Part shown: positions 46,558 through 58,901 of the stretch, one piece after another
Layout: each line of letters starts with the position of its first letter
How positions within the stretch are numbered: position 1 is the stretch's first letter
NCBI GenBank assembly: GCA_947247005.1
Contig: OX365950.1
Location: 48,832,761 to 48,896,760, forward strand
DNA from: Spisula solida
Taxonomy: Eukaryota; Mollusca; Bivalvia; Venerida; Mactridae
DNA length: 64,000 nt
Direction of reading: 5' to 3'
The notes under the pieces: model-generated
Told to the model about the DNA's origin: nothing
Databases searched by the model: none
The model's input: the letters and a program-made list of their open reading frames with translations, nothing else
Program-made: the position numbers and the translations under genes

Positions 46558-47192
46558 CAAATGCCCCTCTACACTCTACAAATGTGTCTATGCAAATGTC
46601 CCTCTACAGATGTCTCTGTTCAAATGTCCCTCTTCAAATGTCTCTATTCAAATGTCCCTCTACAAATGTCTCTGTTCAAATGTCCCTCTACAAATGTCTC
46701 TGTTCAAATGTCCCTCTACAAATGTCTATGTTCAAATGTCCCTCTACAAATGTCTCTGTTCAAATGTCCCTCTACAAATGTCTCTGTTCAAATGTCCCTC
46801 TACAGATGTCCTTCTACAACTGTCTCTGTTCAAATGTCCTTCTACAAATGTCTCTGTTCAAATGTCCTTCTACAAATGTCTCTGTTCAAATGTCCCTCTA
46901 CAAATGTCTCTGTTCAAATGTCCCTCTACAAATGTCTCTGTTCAAATGTCCCTCTACAAATGTCTCTGTTCAAATGTCCCTCTACAGATGTCCTTCTACA
47001 ACTGTCTCTGTTCAAATGTCCTTCTACAAATGTCTCTGTTCAAATGTCCTTCTACAAATGTCTCTGTTCAAATGTCCTTCTACAACTGTCTGTTCAAATG
47101 TCATTCTACAAATGTCTCTGTTCAAATGTCCCTCTACAAATGTCTCTGTTCAAATGTCCCTCTACGAATGTCTCTGTTCAAATGTCCTTCTA
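46558..47192 (+). repeat. 28-bp minisatellite, open in all three forward frames
   Basis: About 22 copies of a 28-bp unit made of two related 14-mers, CAAATGTCCCTCTA and CAAATGTCTCTGTT. Variants CTTCTA, CTACAG and ACAACTGTC recur in matching order (near 46800 and 46985), showing higher-order duplication. Since 28 is not a multiple of 3 and the unit has no forward stop, all three plus frames stay open for 229-255 codons. All give the same 28-residue repeat, shifted (for example KCPSTNVSVQMSLYKCLCSN...). The minus strand has stops in every unit. No splice or gene context supports translation. Confidence 0.95.
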
Positions 47193-49437
47193 CACATCTA
47201 AGCAATTAACAGAGCAGCAAACAATGTATATTAGTGCCTTAGGTAGTGAGAATGGTGGGCCAAGTTGAACACTATGCATGTTATAAACGACAATGTTCGG
47301 GACAGACTGGAGATCACCAGAACTTCGAAATCTGTCAAGTAAAAAAGGGAAAGCATGACTGTGCATGGAAGAGAGACGATTTCCAACCACCATCCTAAAA
47401 TAGTTTTCAGATTAACAACGTTACGTGTCAGGTTTTAAAAGCCCCGCAAAGGAATAAATTTTATGTGATGAGTAGACTAGAAGGTTTATTAGATTATGAT
47501 GATGCTTATAATGATGGGTATTTTATTAGTATATACCTCTCTATTACATGTTATATAGCACTTGTTGTAACAAATCACGGTAACCTGATGCTGTCGGTGA
47601 GACTCGAGTAGACTGTGGTTGATAGTTTGATGTATTTTATGTTGACATTAAGTCGTAATGGCGTCAGAATCAGCTGCCAAATTGCGACATGTAAGTCCGG
47701 CAGCTTGACAAAACATCGATACAAAATATACATAAAATCTCCTCCATGGCCATAACAACAGCACTGTAACACTCGGCGCTGTCAAACAATTTAACTTTGT
47801 TTGTTTCGCGTTAAGTTCACCACGTGGTTTCGAATAAAGCTGAATTTCAAAGTTTAGTACTTAAATTAACATAATCCGAATTTTATGAGGTATAATATTA
47901 ACAACATAACTTAAATGAATAATCGCCCGAAACCCCAATGGTTTTAACCTGTTAACTTTAATGTCGTGCTGAATTTCAATACAAAAATCTACAAGAATTA
48001 TAAAAGTTTTACAATTTATAATGGGCTCAAGTACTTGACAAAATGATTCTACTGGTTGAAGACCAACCTTTGAAATCTTTGTACAGCATTTTTTATCTCC
48101 CTGTTCATTTCATGAAGAGGATCGTCATGTTGATTTAAACCTATTTTTTATTATATTTAACTTTGAAGTGTGCAAAATACGACATGTGTTTGGATTTGTT
48201 TAAGTATGCTTTATTTAAAATAATGTTACATAGGTGGCCAACATATCATCGCGTTCATTCAAACACTCTATATTGCTTACAATATTTATTCATCGAAACT
48301 TGACTCTCTCCGTTTCAATGCAATATTTAAACATCTCATTCTTGTTTATTGTCGTTACCAATCGTTATTATTCGGTAAACATCGGTGTCATTCAGTTGGT
48401 CAATTCAAAATCCGAGCAAACACGAGGTCGACAATACATTAGTAGCCGGTTGTAAAAGAGGCCTTTTGGTTCAACCTCTGAAAATAACCTCTAGCTCCCA
48501 GTGTTCTGGTTACAAGTGTTGTAAAAGTACCATGACATCGTGGAAGCAGAGCCCAAGTACATTATTTCACGATGTAATAAGTCCATCGACCTTTGAATAA
48601 CGTTACTAAAACGTTATTGAACAACCACCGGACCGCAGTCTAAATTTGATTGTCTTGATTTTTTCCTGATTTAGTCGATGTGTTTTAACGTAAAACAGTA
48701 AAAATGCAGTTAGTATAGTCGTTATTGCTTGTTTTATTTATATTGTAACAATACCAGTTTGAAAATATAAACTCCACTATAAGGTCAGCAGTAGGGTCCA
48801 TTCTGATCACCTCGGTCTTTTATGCATTGCAATACATGTATTTGGTATATTTACCGGAGATAAACGGAAATGACCGAGCATTCACGATTGCAGCAGGATC
48901 TGGACCAGCTCACACTGAATCGGAGTACTACAGTGATACACCATCACAATGAACTATAAATATCACATGTTTTTGCAATATTTGGTGACAACATTGACAG
49001 TGGCTGTCTTAAAGTCCGAAATTTGAAGCGCGTTGACGTTTGGTATACATAAATAGTATATGGTTATTTTGGGCCTTGGTCCAGAAATCTATTGCTGTTA
49101 AAGTTATGGTACATTAGGGGAACATACAGTTAGAAGAAACTGTAATATAAAAATAAACAGAAAATAAGCTGGGCAATAAATGCCACGTTCAGAGATCATG
49201 GCCACCCCTAAAACACGAGAGAGCAAGGGCATATATTTATAACTGTCAACTTTTTCAAAATGCAAAAAGAAGCAAGAGTGACAAATGTACATGTTGAATG
49301 ATAGTATGAGGACATGTATATAACGTTCAGTGACAAACATGTCGCTAGGGCACACCGTTGTCCTTGGTTTACGCGTGTGCCATCTAGCCAAAACTTATGA
49401 TACCTGTTACATTATCAACATTTTACAAAAGTTCATA
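47193..49437. other. No gene seen
   Basis: No repeat or domain recognised; the longest frames are 95 codons or less. Confidence 0.5.
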
Positions 49438-49505
49438 ATAATAATAATAATAATAAAGACTTTATTTTACGAGGAGGAAACTCATTTGACAATTAAATTA
49501 AATGG
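49438..49505 (-). repeat. Retroelement 3' tail with AAT microsatellite
   Basis: (ATA)n of about 20 bases, then AAAGACTTTATTTTACGAGG and AGGAAACTCATTTGAC; on the minus strand a SINE or LINE end with a trinucleotide tail, mirroring the plus-strand example at 15310. Confidence 0.45.
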
Positions 49506-49888
49506 CAATCTTCCATGAGCTCCTCAACAATAAACAGTTGAACAAGAACACTAGTACATAAAATGAAAAAAGGCATAATGGCAATTTGGCCCATATGACG
49601 TCCACAATATCACATAAGGAATCTACTATAAAAGGAAGGTATAAATCAAAATGCTAGTCAATTAAATTTATAATTAATCACTATAAAGCTTAATTAAATA
49701 TAGGGACATCATAAGAGCCAGCATATCATATAACAACATGTAAATTAAAACAATGACATTTTTTAAAAGCATGATACGGAATTGAAACATAAAACACACT
49801 GCATGCCATTCTGCAGACATATGACATCGATGCTTCTTGTGCGTATAAGCTTTGATTTGAGGCGCAACTTTAGTTAGTCGATCATGTT

Positions 49889-50018
49889 GCCGAGCAAAGC
49901 CTTTTTTGCCAGTCAGCTTTCTGCTGAAATATGGCAGGCATATGAGTGCCTTCTACCGTATTTGAACCCGGGTCGCCAGATTAGACGACACGCGCGCTAA
50001 CCATTGAGCTATGAAGGC
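49889..50018 (-). mobile_element. tRNA-derived SINE, copy 2
   Basis: Same family as 44760-44889: TAGCTCAATGGTTAGCGCGC, then CCCGGGTTCAAATACGG, GGCACTCATATGCCTGCCAT, TTTCAGCAGAAAGCTGACTG and AAAAAAGGCTTTGCTCGGC. The head keeps a better B box than copy 1. Confidence 0.85.
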
Positions 50019-52523
50019 AGATGTTTCTGTTGGTGCATCTACATGTAATTCATTTCTGTCTTCTCTCTCGGATACCAGCTACTCCAAAAATGTTTTTAAG
50101 CTGAATAAGTGTTTTAAGTGGGCGTTGGCTTGTCTTGGTGTATTGTGGGAGTTTGTGCTTATAAGACATTTAAAGAATGGAACTGAAACATTATGTTTAC
50201 TTTTATGTGTATGTCATTCAATCGAATATGGGAAAATATGTTTACATCTTCATTGAAAACAACCCAGGATACTCTTGGTATAATATTCTGTAACTATAAC
50301 CGTGTTTATTTATCCTCTATTGACCTATGCTTTTTATAATGCAAAAAGGGTATATAAAAGTTACATAATAACCATTTCATATTCCAACAATGAGAAAAAC
50401 GTTGCAATAAATATGTTAAGTTCCTCATTATATCGAAACTATTGTAAGAAATAATCGATTTCTGACGTCGACAAACAAACAAGCTCATAATATAATACCA
50501 AAGGTGTCAATGTATTTAAACTATTGTAAGTTTTGTGTAAATTGGAGAAAAAATACTCGAAAATTACTTTCGGAAGACAAATACGGATACCATTCACATA
50601 TAGGGTTATGACAACAATTTGCGAACTTTGCTTTGGCAAATAGAACTGGCAGACCAGCAGACGGCGATATGCGGTTTCGTTCAATTTAACTAAATAAACT
50701 GAGAGCTCAATTACCAATTTAATACCAATATCAATACAAGGTAAATATTAGTCTTTAAAGTAAGTTAATTTCCGCGGTATGGAAATGGCTTTAGCTGTAA
50801 GTGTTGGAGTTTTTGTTGATTTTAGCGATTCAAATCATTGTCGACCTCTATGTATACACACAAACTTCTAAATGCTTGCTATAATTGCCAGTTGGGAGAG
50901 GAGAAGTTTAATACTTGATTTATCCAAATTTCTGACCGTGAAAAAATCTCTCAGTATGGCAAGTACATCGAACCATTAGGGGTTTCGATTGACTCTAAGA
51001 GGAAAGTTTATACAGATCTAACAAGCGTGACTTGTAGTGTGAATACACGAACCAGTTAAATTGCTGGATGCCCTTTCGAATATTTAGATTCTAATTCATG
51101 TAAAACAATTTTGGTTCAGAGGAATTGAAAGTATGATAATAATTTAAACACGTAGTGTGCGGATATGGTTTTATGGTGACAGATTCAAGCTGAATGCAGG
51201 TTTACGTTTTTTCAGTCCTGTTTATTAACCGTGTATGAAAGTGACGCACAAGGAACAATTCTAAACTAGGAATATATTATTTTCATCACACGTCATAGGA
51301 TTTTGTAAGTATGTGTGTTACAATATTTTTACTATAGATAGATACTGATGTTTAAACTATATATTGACATTTATTGATAACATGCTCCTATTTATATTCA
51401 CTAAAATAACTGTATTATGCTCCTGTTTATTTTCTCTAAATAATGTTGTATGTTTCAAAAGAATGTTTCTGAGTTAAATATTATGTCATAAGCTTTAATA
51501 CAAAAACGATGTCATGTGTTATCCAAAACAAGTATTTATATAATATGCTGTTGCGTTTATCTTACAAATACAATCGGCATCCGATTGGTATGTTTATTTT
51601 TTCATCAGAAAACTTTAATTATTATATGTTCTTACAATTTGTGGATGGTTAAAATTACACAGTAACACCTTAATGATAAGAATACACCATTGCACCCCGT
51701 AAAACTTGCCCCTTTTATTGAGATAGTCTTACTATGGGGACTGAACGAAGCACGAAACGGCGGAAACTGACGTTATCATTTGATGTGAATTTTAAGTGAC
51801 CTAGGTTTTGAAGACGTGTTTAAAAGAGGTTATCAGTTACCTAGTTTCTTTTTGCTAATTGAAAATGTGTTTACTATGACATCTCAATGTGTAGCGTCTG
51901 AATCCTCACATTTTCATACATGTATTCATAAAAGTGTGAATTTTATCATAAAATTTGAGTATGGCTCAATTTTGAATGCAAAACTAACATTAAACAGATT
52001 GTCGGTGAAAATTAAGTAAATTGTTTATAAAATTCTGTCCATGTTTGAGCAATTCTGCCATATCTGGCAAATATCATGACGTTGTTTATACAACACCAAG
52101 TGATATCAGACCCTATACTGATATTCGAGGGAGTTTAATGTTTCTAATTAAATTTTATCGCGTACTTGTTGAAATATCCAGAAGTTTGTCAACGGTTCAC
52201 AATTTTTGTGAAATATTATTTACCTGTCAAAATTCCCATATCATCTTCACTGGACTAATCCCTTAAGAAAATTTGAATCCCTAAGACGGAACAAATAGGG
52301 ATTTCCAGATAAAAGAGATATGATTCATTATAATGTTTATACATAGATATACACTATCAGAGTAATAATTATTTAATAAAAGGGGCTGAAAAGGGGCTGA
52401 CGTTTATGAAATGATAGAGAATGATTATTGCCACTATGCGAACTTCATTTTCATTATTATTTTGTCGATATCATGCCATAGTGTGTAATACACCCGTATC
52501 ACGATTGTATAATTTGTAAATAT
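50019..52523. other. No gene seen
   Basis: AT-rich. Several frames of 60-92 codons show no family features. Confidence 0.5.
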
Positions 52524-52600
52524 GGCGCGGTAACCTATAGGTAGGGAGCTCGCTTTGGGATCGAGGGGTCTCGGGTTCGATCCTGGTCGGTGCCACACAA
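52524..52600 (+). mobile_element. tRNA-derived SINE head, third family
   Basis: GGCGCGGTAACCTATAGGTA plus GGGAGC serves as the A-box region and CTCGGGTTCGATCCTGGTCG as the B box. GGTGCC at the end pairs partly with the 5' GGCGCGG. The SINE body probably continues to about 52750 (ACTCATGTATATAAATGGGT ...), but its end is not defined. Confidence 0.6.
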
Positions 52601-52759
52601 TGCTCCACTTTACTCATGTATATAAATGGGTACACAAGAGAGTCAAAAGCCAATGTGATGTGGCCTCCATCGGCACCGTGTTACTAGCCCACTTACGACT
52701 TAATGATCGGGAATGGGCAAATGTATTGTCGGTAGAAATTAACCGCTAAATGGACGCTG

Positions 52760-55700
52760 GTCTAAACGTTTTCTTTAAATTGGTGCTTTACTTTTTTTAA
52801 ATATTAAGTCAAGCCATCTCACTAATCATGAGACCATTTTAAACAGTAAAATGGTAAACTGAATCATGTTATTTCCTAAATCAGTCTGTAGGTTTTTAAA
52901 GTACATGTGTATGTGATAATGTGATGGACTGCAAAAGTCATGCATTCGACCTTTTAATCCAGTACCAATTCACTGTCGAGTTAATATAGTTTCAATCAAA
53001 ACCTCTTCACAATTTGGACATGCAAATATTACAGCCAATGACTCCTTGATCACATCTGTGCTGTATAAATATTTCTGTAAGAATTATAATTTAGTCTGTG
53101 ACTGACCAACTCTATCGTCCATCAAGGAGCTTAAGGGGCCTTACTGAGACAAGGTCCAGGTGTTAAAGAAGGGGTCTTAATCTGATTACAAGGGGCTTAG
53201 AGGAGAAGTTTAAATATGGTTATCGCGTATTAAATAGGGAAGCTTAAACAATCAAGTATCGAAGCTACGATGTATTGGTGGTTCAGTTTTGATGAGAATT
53301 TTTGCCAAAATCATATTTTGAACATCGAGTGCCACGTGATAAGATTTTAGGCAAGGCATGTAATGACACACTGAATGGACGTACAGTTTACATGCTGTTT
53401 TATGGACCTATGCTTTCATGAGTTTATAGAATAGTGTATCTTTTCATATCTATAAAATTAAGTCATTTACAAATTATACGACACATCAAACTAAAGCTTA
53501 ATTCATTTTATGAAAAACATGAAAAGTGTCGTCAAAAATGTATTCCAGCTTCACGCAGAGTTTTGGGTCATTTAAGGTAATACAATTTGCATTTATCTAA
53601 AATCATATACACCGAATTTTAATTGATTAATTAAAAAATCATCTTTCGGAAATTGATTCTATGAATCATAAGTGAAAGATCGTTAAACATATTTCATGCG
53701 ATAATTAATTTCTTCTTTCATGACAGGACCTATCTATGTTCTTTTACGCCTTCTCTGTGATTTATTGAAGAGTTTGAATTTACATTTTGGTCCAATGACA
53801 AAGACAGGCTGAACTGTGTAGTTTATGTAACGCTTTGAGTCTATCAAAACAGGTCATCCTCATTTGCGTCTCAAAGACTATGTACTTTCTTTGAAAGTTA
53901 CTTAATTGTGCGCGTATAATTTTGATAACAATTTTTATGCAAATGACCAACACATGCGTTCGAAATTCGGAATTATAGTCCTTTGAAATACTTTTATAAA
54001 AGTCTTCTAATATTCAACAGGTCGATTCGCGGAATAAACTTGTGATGATATGTTACTGCAGGCATTGCACAAATGGTTACGATTGACTTTCGAACAAACG
54101 CGGACTCTTATGAAGTTCATTCAAAGTGTGGTTAATTTTAATACATATAATTATAGCATTTGGGTACAGAAGCATGATCGCTCTAAAATGTATTATTAAT
54201 ATTAATCTTTGATTATAACGGCCTATAAAGTTTTATAATATTACCAGCATTTGGTTCTTACCAGTCGCCAGCATTTAATAAAAGCATTTAAACGAATGAT
54301 GCTTCATCTTTGCAGAAGTCTTAATGAAATTAATTAGCTCGAATCGCCGAGCCGCGACTATTGAACTGAACAAAATATGTGCAGCGCTCATAATTATGGA
54401 TATTAAGTTATTTTGAATCAGTTAACTTTCAAGTATTTATATTTTTCTCTTAAGTTTACAATAAAAGAACTATCAGTACGGTATTTCAATTGTCGGTGTT
54501 TGATGATTGTACCCGATAATTAAATTGTCGGTAACTTTCAATATTTCGTCTATGATCATTTCTTGTAGCTTATTTAGATTATAATCTCAAAGATGTAATT
54601 CGTTAATTAGTAAAAATCTTGATACGTGTAAACGGTTTATTGTTTCCGAGAGTCTTGCTTTGTTGAGGTACAAACCGCCTAGCTTCAGGCAATCTTTTAA
54701 GTCTTTTTGTTCAACGTAGTGAAAAGAGTCTTCAAAAAATTTAAGCTGTCATTTCCCGTAATATAAGATGTTTAAAACTTAAAACATATCGGTAGTTAAA
54801 ATCAACAAAGAAGTTTAGTCAATGTTATCAAATTTTGTGTCTATCCGATTTTTTAAACCCTGATGGTGAAATGATTTGGCGCTTCGCTTCGTTGGATGTT
54901 TACACTATAGAAAGTCAGTGAATACACTGTTTGTCTATAAATGGACTCTGACTGTAGTCAGTTCATGTCAGTTTCATTTTCTACATTGTACAGTAAGGGT
55001 GATATTATACACGGCTCATTTGTGCTATATGACAAGTTTTTGATGATCATTTGGAAATATAATGAAATATTCATAATTGCGGCCAGGAATTTACGGCGAG
55101 CAGTAAAGCGTTTAAACAAGATAGGATTACTGACAGTAAAAGTTGAGGTGGGTTTTTTATTCCTATTTTTATTAAATCAAAATTTACGGAATAATTTTAT
55201 CAACACATTTCTGAATATTGCATTATTGTACGAAGCTAGCTGAAACATGTATGAATTGTGTTTTTATTGGGTTGTTTAAAAAAGGAATAGATATATACAT
55301 GTTGTAACAGAACATTTATAATGAAAAAAGAATGCAAGTTAAACAATTTACTTCTGGCTAAAGTTCGATTTTCGAATTTTCGGATGGTCTTATTATAAGC
55401 ATTAAGAAATTATTATTTTAATAAAGTTGATTCGCGTGAAACGCTTACATATTTCTCTAAAACCAACCGTGCTTTTATAAAAACACGTACGTGATTGTAT
55501 TTACCGTCTGTTCTGTTCAGCCCAGTTCCATTCCGTATTATCTATTCTAGTATAAAAGGAAAATAATGCAGAATTTTACTGATTTGATTAGTAGAGATAT
55601 GCATGTTTAAAAAAACAGTTTACAGATTTTAATCCACACGTGTGTGTATAATTATTCATACGCTTGAAAATGTATGATAACGTGGTTTGGTGTAAAAATG

Positions 55701-56067
55701 CATAACGTAGCGTACTGAAGTGATTTATGCCATTGCGGCGTATCATAATGTTCTTGTTAAATGCGCTGATTATTTTTTTTCTTCTTTTTTGTTGATAATT
55801 GATTATCATGATTGAAAAAAAACTACTGGACAGAGGAGTGTGCACCAGTTATACGGCTATAAAGCTACAAGCAACATGGATAAATACACTAATATATCAT
55901 TTTTGCAAAGCTTTATTCAATCAAGGCGACATAAAGAGCCGGTACATTGTCCTGACACTATAATATAACGGTTATATGTACGCAATCTGTCAGAATGTCG
56001 CTATAAATCATACACCTTAATGATCCTGACCTCAGTAAACAATGGGTGCGATGATAACATGCTACCT
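52760..56067. other. No gene seen
   Basis: AT-rich. A 100-codon plus frame (54941-55243) and an 85-codon minus frame (55588-55845) have the residue use of random AT-rich sequence. Confidence 0.5.
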
Positions 56068-56085
56068 GGTGCAACATGTTGCACC
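56068..56085. repeat. Perfect 18-bp palindrome
   Basis: GGTGCAACATGTTGCACC is its own complement. The word GTTGGTGCACC recurs at about 56242-56258 beside a GTTGCCAGTTGGTGAAAGTC / GCAGTTGGTAAAG short tandem (56205-56258). Confidence 0.85.
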
Positions 56086-56259
56086 TGTCCTTGTGAGGTG
56101 TGTTCACATTTATATCCATATGTGCTAAATGTCTAACCAGGACACAACTGTCCCCCGCACTGTTACGTAGCTTTATTTCGTTCGAGCTAGTGTAGGTAGT
56201 TGGGTTGCCAGTTGGTGAAAGTCGCAGTTGGTAAAGGTTGCCAGTTGGTGCACCTATTG

Positions 56260-58872
56260 ACCAGCACGCCTACAGTGGATTTTGCAAGACTATGAGTTTT
56301 GTTCGAATGATTAGCTGCGTGAATATATGAATACTGATCGTCTGTGCAGCATCAATGTTTCGGTTTTGACAAATAATAATAACAACAAGCTCAGTGTTTC
56401 CTATGATCCTCTAACAAACCATGAAGCCTTTACATTCAATGAAATGCAATGGTACTTGCAATGTTTAGCAATTGACGCTTTGGAACATAACCCAAAACAA
56501 ACCTTCGAAATCAAGAATTACAAATTAATATTGCATCATCAATTGTCAGTGTTGATTTCTGAGTCTAATTCTGGAGCCGTACTTATATTATATTGTAATT
56601 GTTGCTAATGATGTTGTTGCTGGTGGCATCGTTGAAAATCATACACTTACAATACGCGTATACACAAGCCTTTCGCCAGTATACATGCAGATGGTTCTTC
56701 AAAGGATTTTATCATAATTTGTTTTGATCCCCTATACATTTGTATAACATTGTCAGTATGATATTGACTCACATGTTATAGCTATAGTTCTCGAAACAGT
56801 GGGAACCTTTTAGTCAATGTAAAGTTAACATTTATATAAAAGTATCATTAAAATATAACCATGTGTACATATACAAGACCCCTGTGAAGAAAGCCAACAA
56901 TATTCGTCAAAACTTTGTCTAACATTTGAATACATGTTTTTGAATGTCAATAATAAGTTCAATCATGTATCCAATACTTTGTTATGGAGAATAGTTTGCG
57001 TGTCTATAAAAAAACTTTTGATATGTTTTTAGATCGATTAAAAGTTTCAAAAATCTATCAAGTTCACTTACAAAGACATAAACGCAATCACCCGTGGATA
57101 AGTACTTGTAACAACTTATATTTTAGCGAAAAGATGAGTTAAATTGCTCACCGGTGAATAAAAAACGTTATAAAATCATTTTGATAAACTATCAACCCCC
57201 TCAGACGGCGTAGCATTTATTTAAGTCAGCTATGCATAAAATTGGTTGCAAATTAAAATCCAATTGAAAAACAAACATAAAGGCAGCCAAGTTACTTGAA
57301 CGTGAATTTAACGAAACCGTTATTTATTTGAACTCTGCAATAAACCTAACGTTTGTTTTACCATCTGCTAAAGTTTGAATTTGTCATTTTCTATAAATTC
57401 GTTTGGTTTATGATCGTCTGCCTCGGAAGTATGATATAGTACTTTTTTACAGTTGACTTAATAAAGGAGTCATACTTTAAGATCTTTGTAACTGATGTTT
57501 TTTTTCTATATGACATAAAAAGAAACATTTGGGGTAATTATCAACTTGTTTAAGAAAATGTACGACATTGTGAACGTTTGAATAATTGTTTAAAATGTGA
57601 TCATTTATAAGAAATACGAATTACGAAAATTATGAGTGTTTATTTGTCATAGAAAACGCATTAAGTACAAAATTACTCTTATTGAGCTTCCACAAGGACG
57701 GTGATTATCGTGAATTTAAACAGACAGAAGAAATATTGTGTTGTATCTGAAACAAACGGTCAATACATTATATTATGGTATTAGTTCCATCATAATATTA
57801 TTCAAATGACGTTTAGTTCAAATTGTGTATTAATGTTATGGTAGTCACGGCCTCATGTTGGTGACGATATGAATGAAATAAATGTCGACTACAGTCTATA
57901 GTCGTTCTACGAGAGGCAGTCTTTAATACCCAGACTTTTGTCTAGGAAAATATCTATACTTGTTAGCACATTATGATAATATTTGGCGTGGGTGCCTATT
58001 AAGAACTAACTATAAAATAACCTAGAACATCTACACTGGTTCCAAATATTAATGCTGATATACAAATCTCCACAATGCTGGCTATAAAGTAACCCTAGTT
58101 AAAGGAAACCTAAATCTCTGCCTTGAGCATGAGACCATTCATCTTTGCACCTCTGATACTCAAAAGTTCAACCCAATGCAACTATTATTCTGATAATTAA
58201 GTGGTAATATAATTATAACTTCTCTTCTAAATGTTCATATTGAACTGAGTCCAGGATCATGCTGTAACAATATATACAAAACGTTTGCGCAATTTCAAAA
58301 CAGATTTTGCGAATCGATTATGTTTCGATTTTCAAAGTGCTGAAAAGCTTGAAATAATAGTAAACTAAATATCGCTGTTGTTGACGTGGGCAGCCATTGT
58401 TGTGTCTTGCAGAGAGCAGTATTGTGTTCACTATGCTTGAGCATATGTCGGAAATGTTTGCTTTATTCCGAGTGAAATTTGACATCACGCAATATTGTGA
58501 TTAAAACATCGGTTGCATGTAAGCCTAGATCAATAATTAAACATATTCTGAGATACCTGTAAGAGAATATTTGTTATCTTTCATAAACACTGAGCTTTTC
58601 TCAGGGATTTGTATATAATATAATATATATTTATATTCAATTCCACATATATTATTACAAAACAGTCTGGTTTAAGCTGAAAGCCAATAGGCAGCTTGAC
58701 GCACCAAACAGGGGTATCGAAATGAAGTTATTTTCAAGCCAACCATTTTAAGGTTTAAACGACTCACAATCCGCAGATGGCTTGCAAAACGTTGTCATCT
58801 TTACTTGTTATATTAAACAGGCATGCTATGAATATTATACTTTTTTTCTTGATGACATTTCTTAATGCGTTT
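56260..58872. other. No gene seen
   Basis: AT-rich; a 93-codon plus frame (56327-56608) has a run of Asn codons and no recognised domain. Confidence 0.5.
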
Positions 58873-58901
58873 CATATCCAACTATTTGTCCCATTTGTAT
58901 T
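58873..58901. repeat. 29-bp inverted match, left copy
   Basis: CATATCCAACTATTTGTCCC plus ATTTGTATT, a perfect inverted match of 61623-61651. It may be one end of a 2.8-kb element, or two fragments of one repeat family. Confidence 0.75.
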
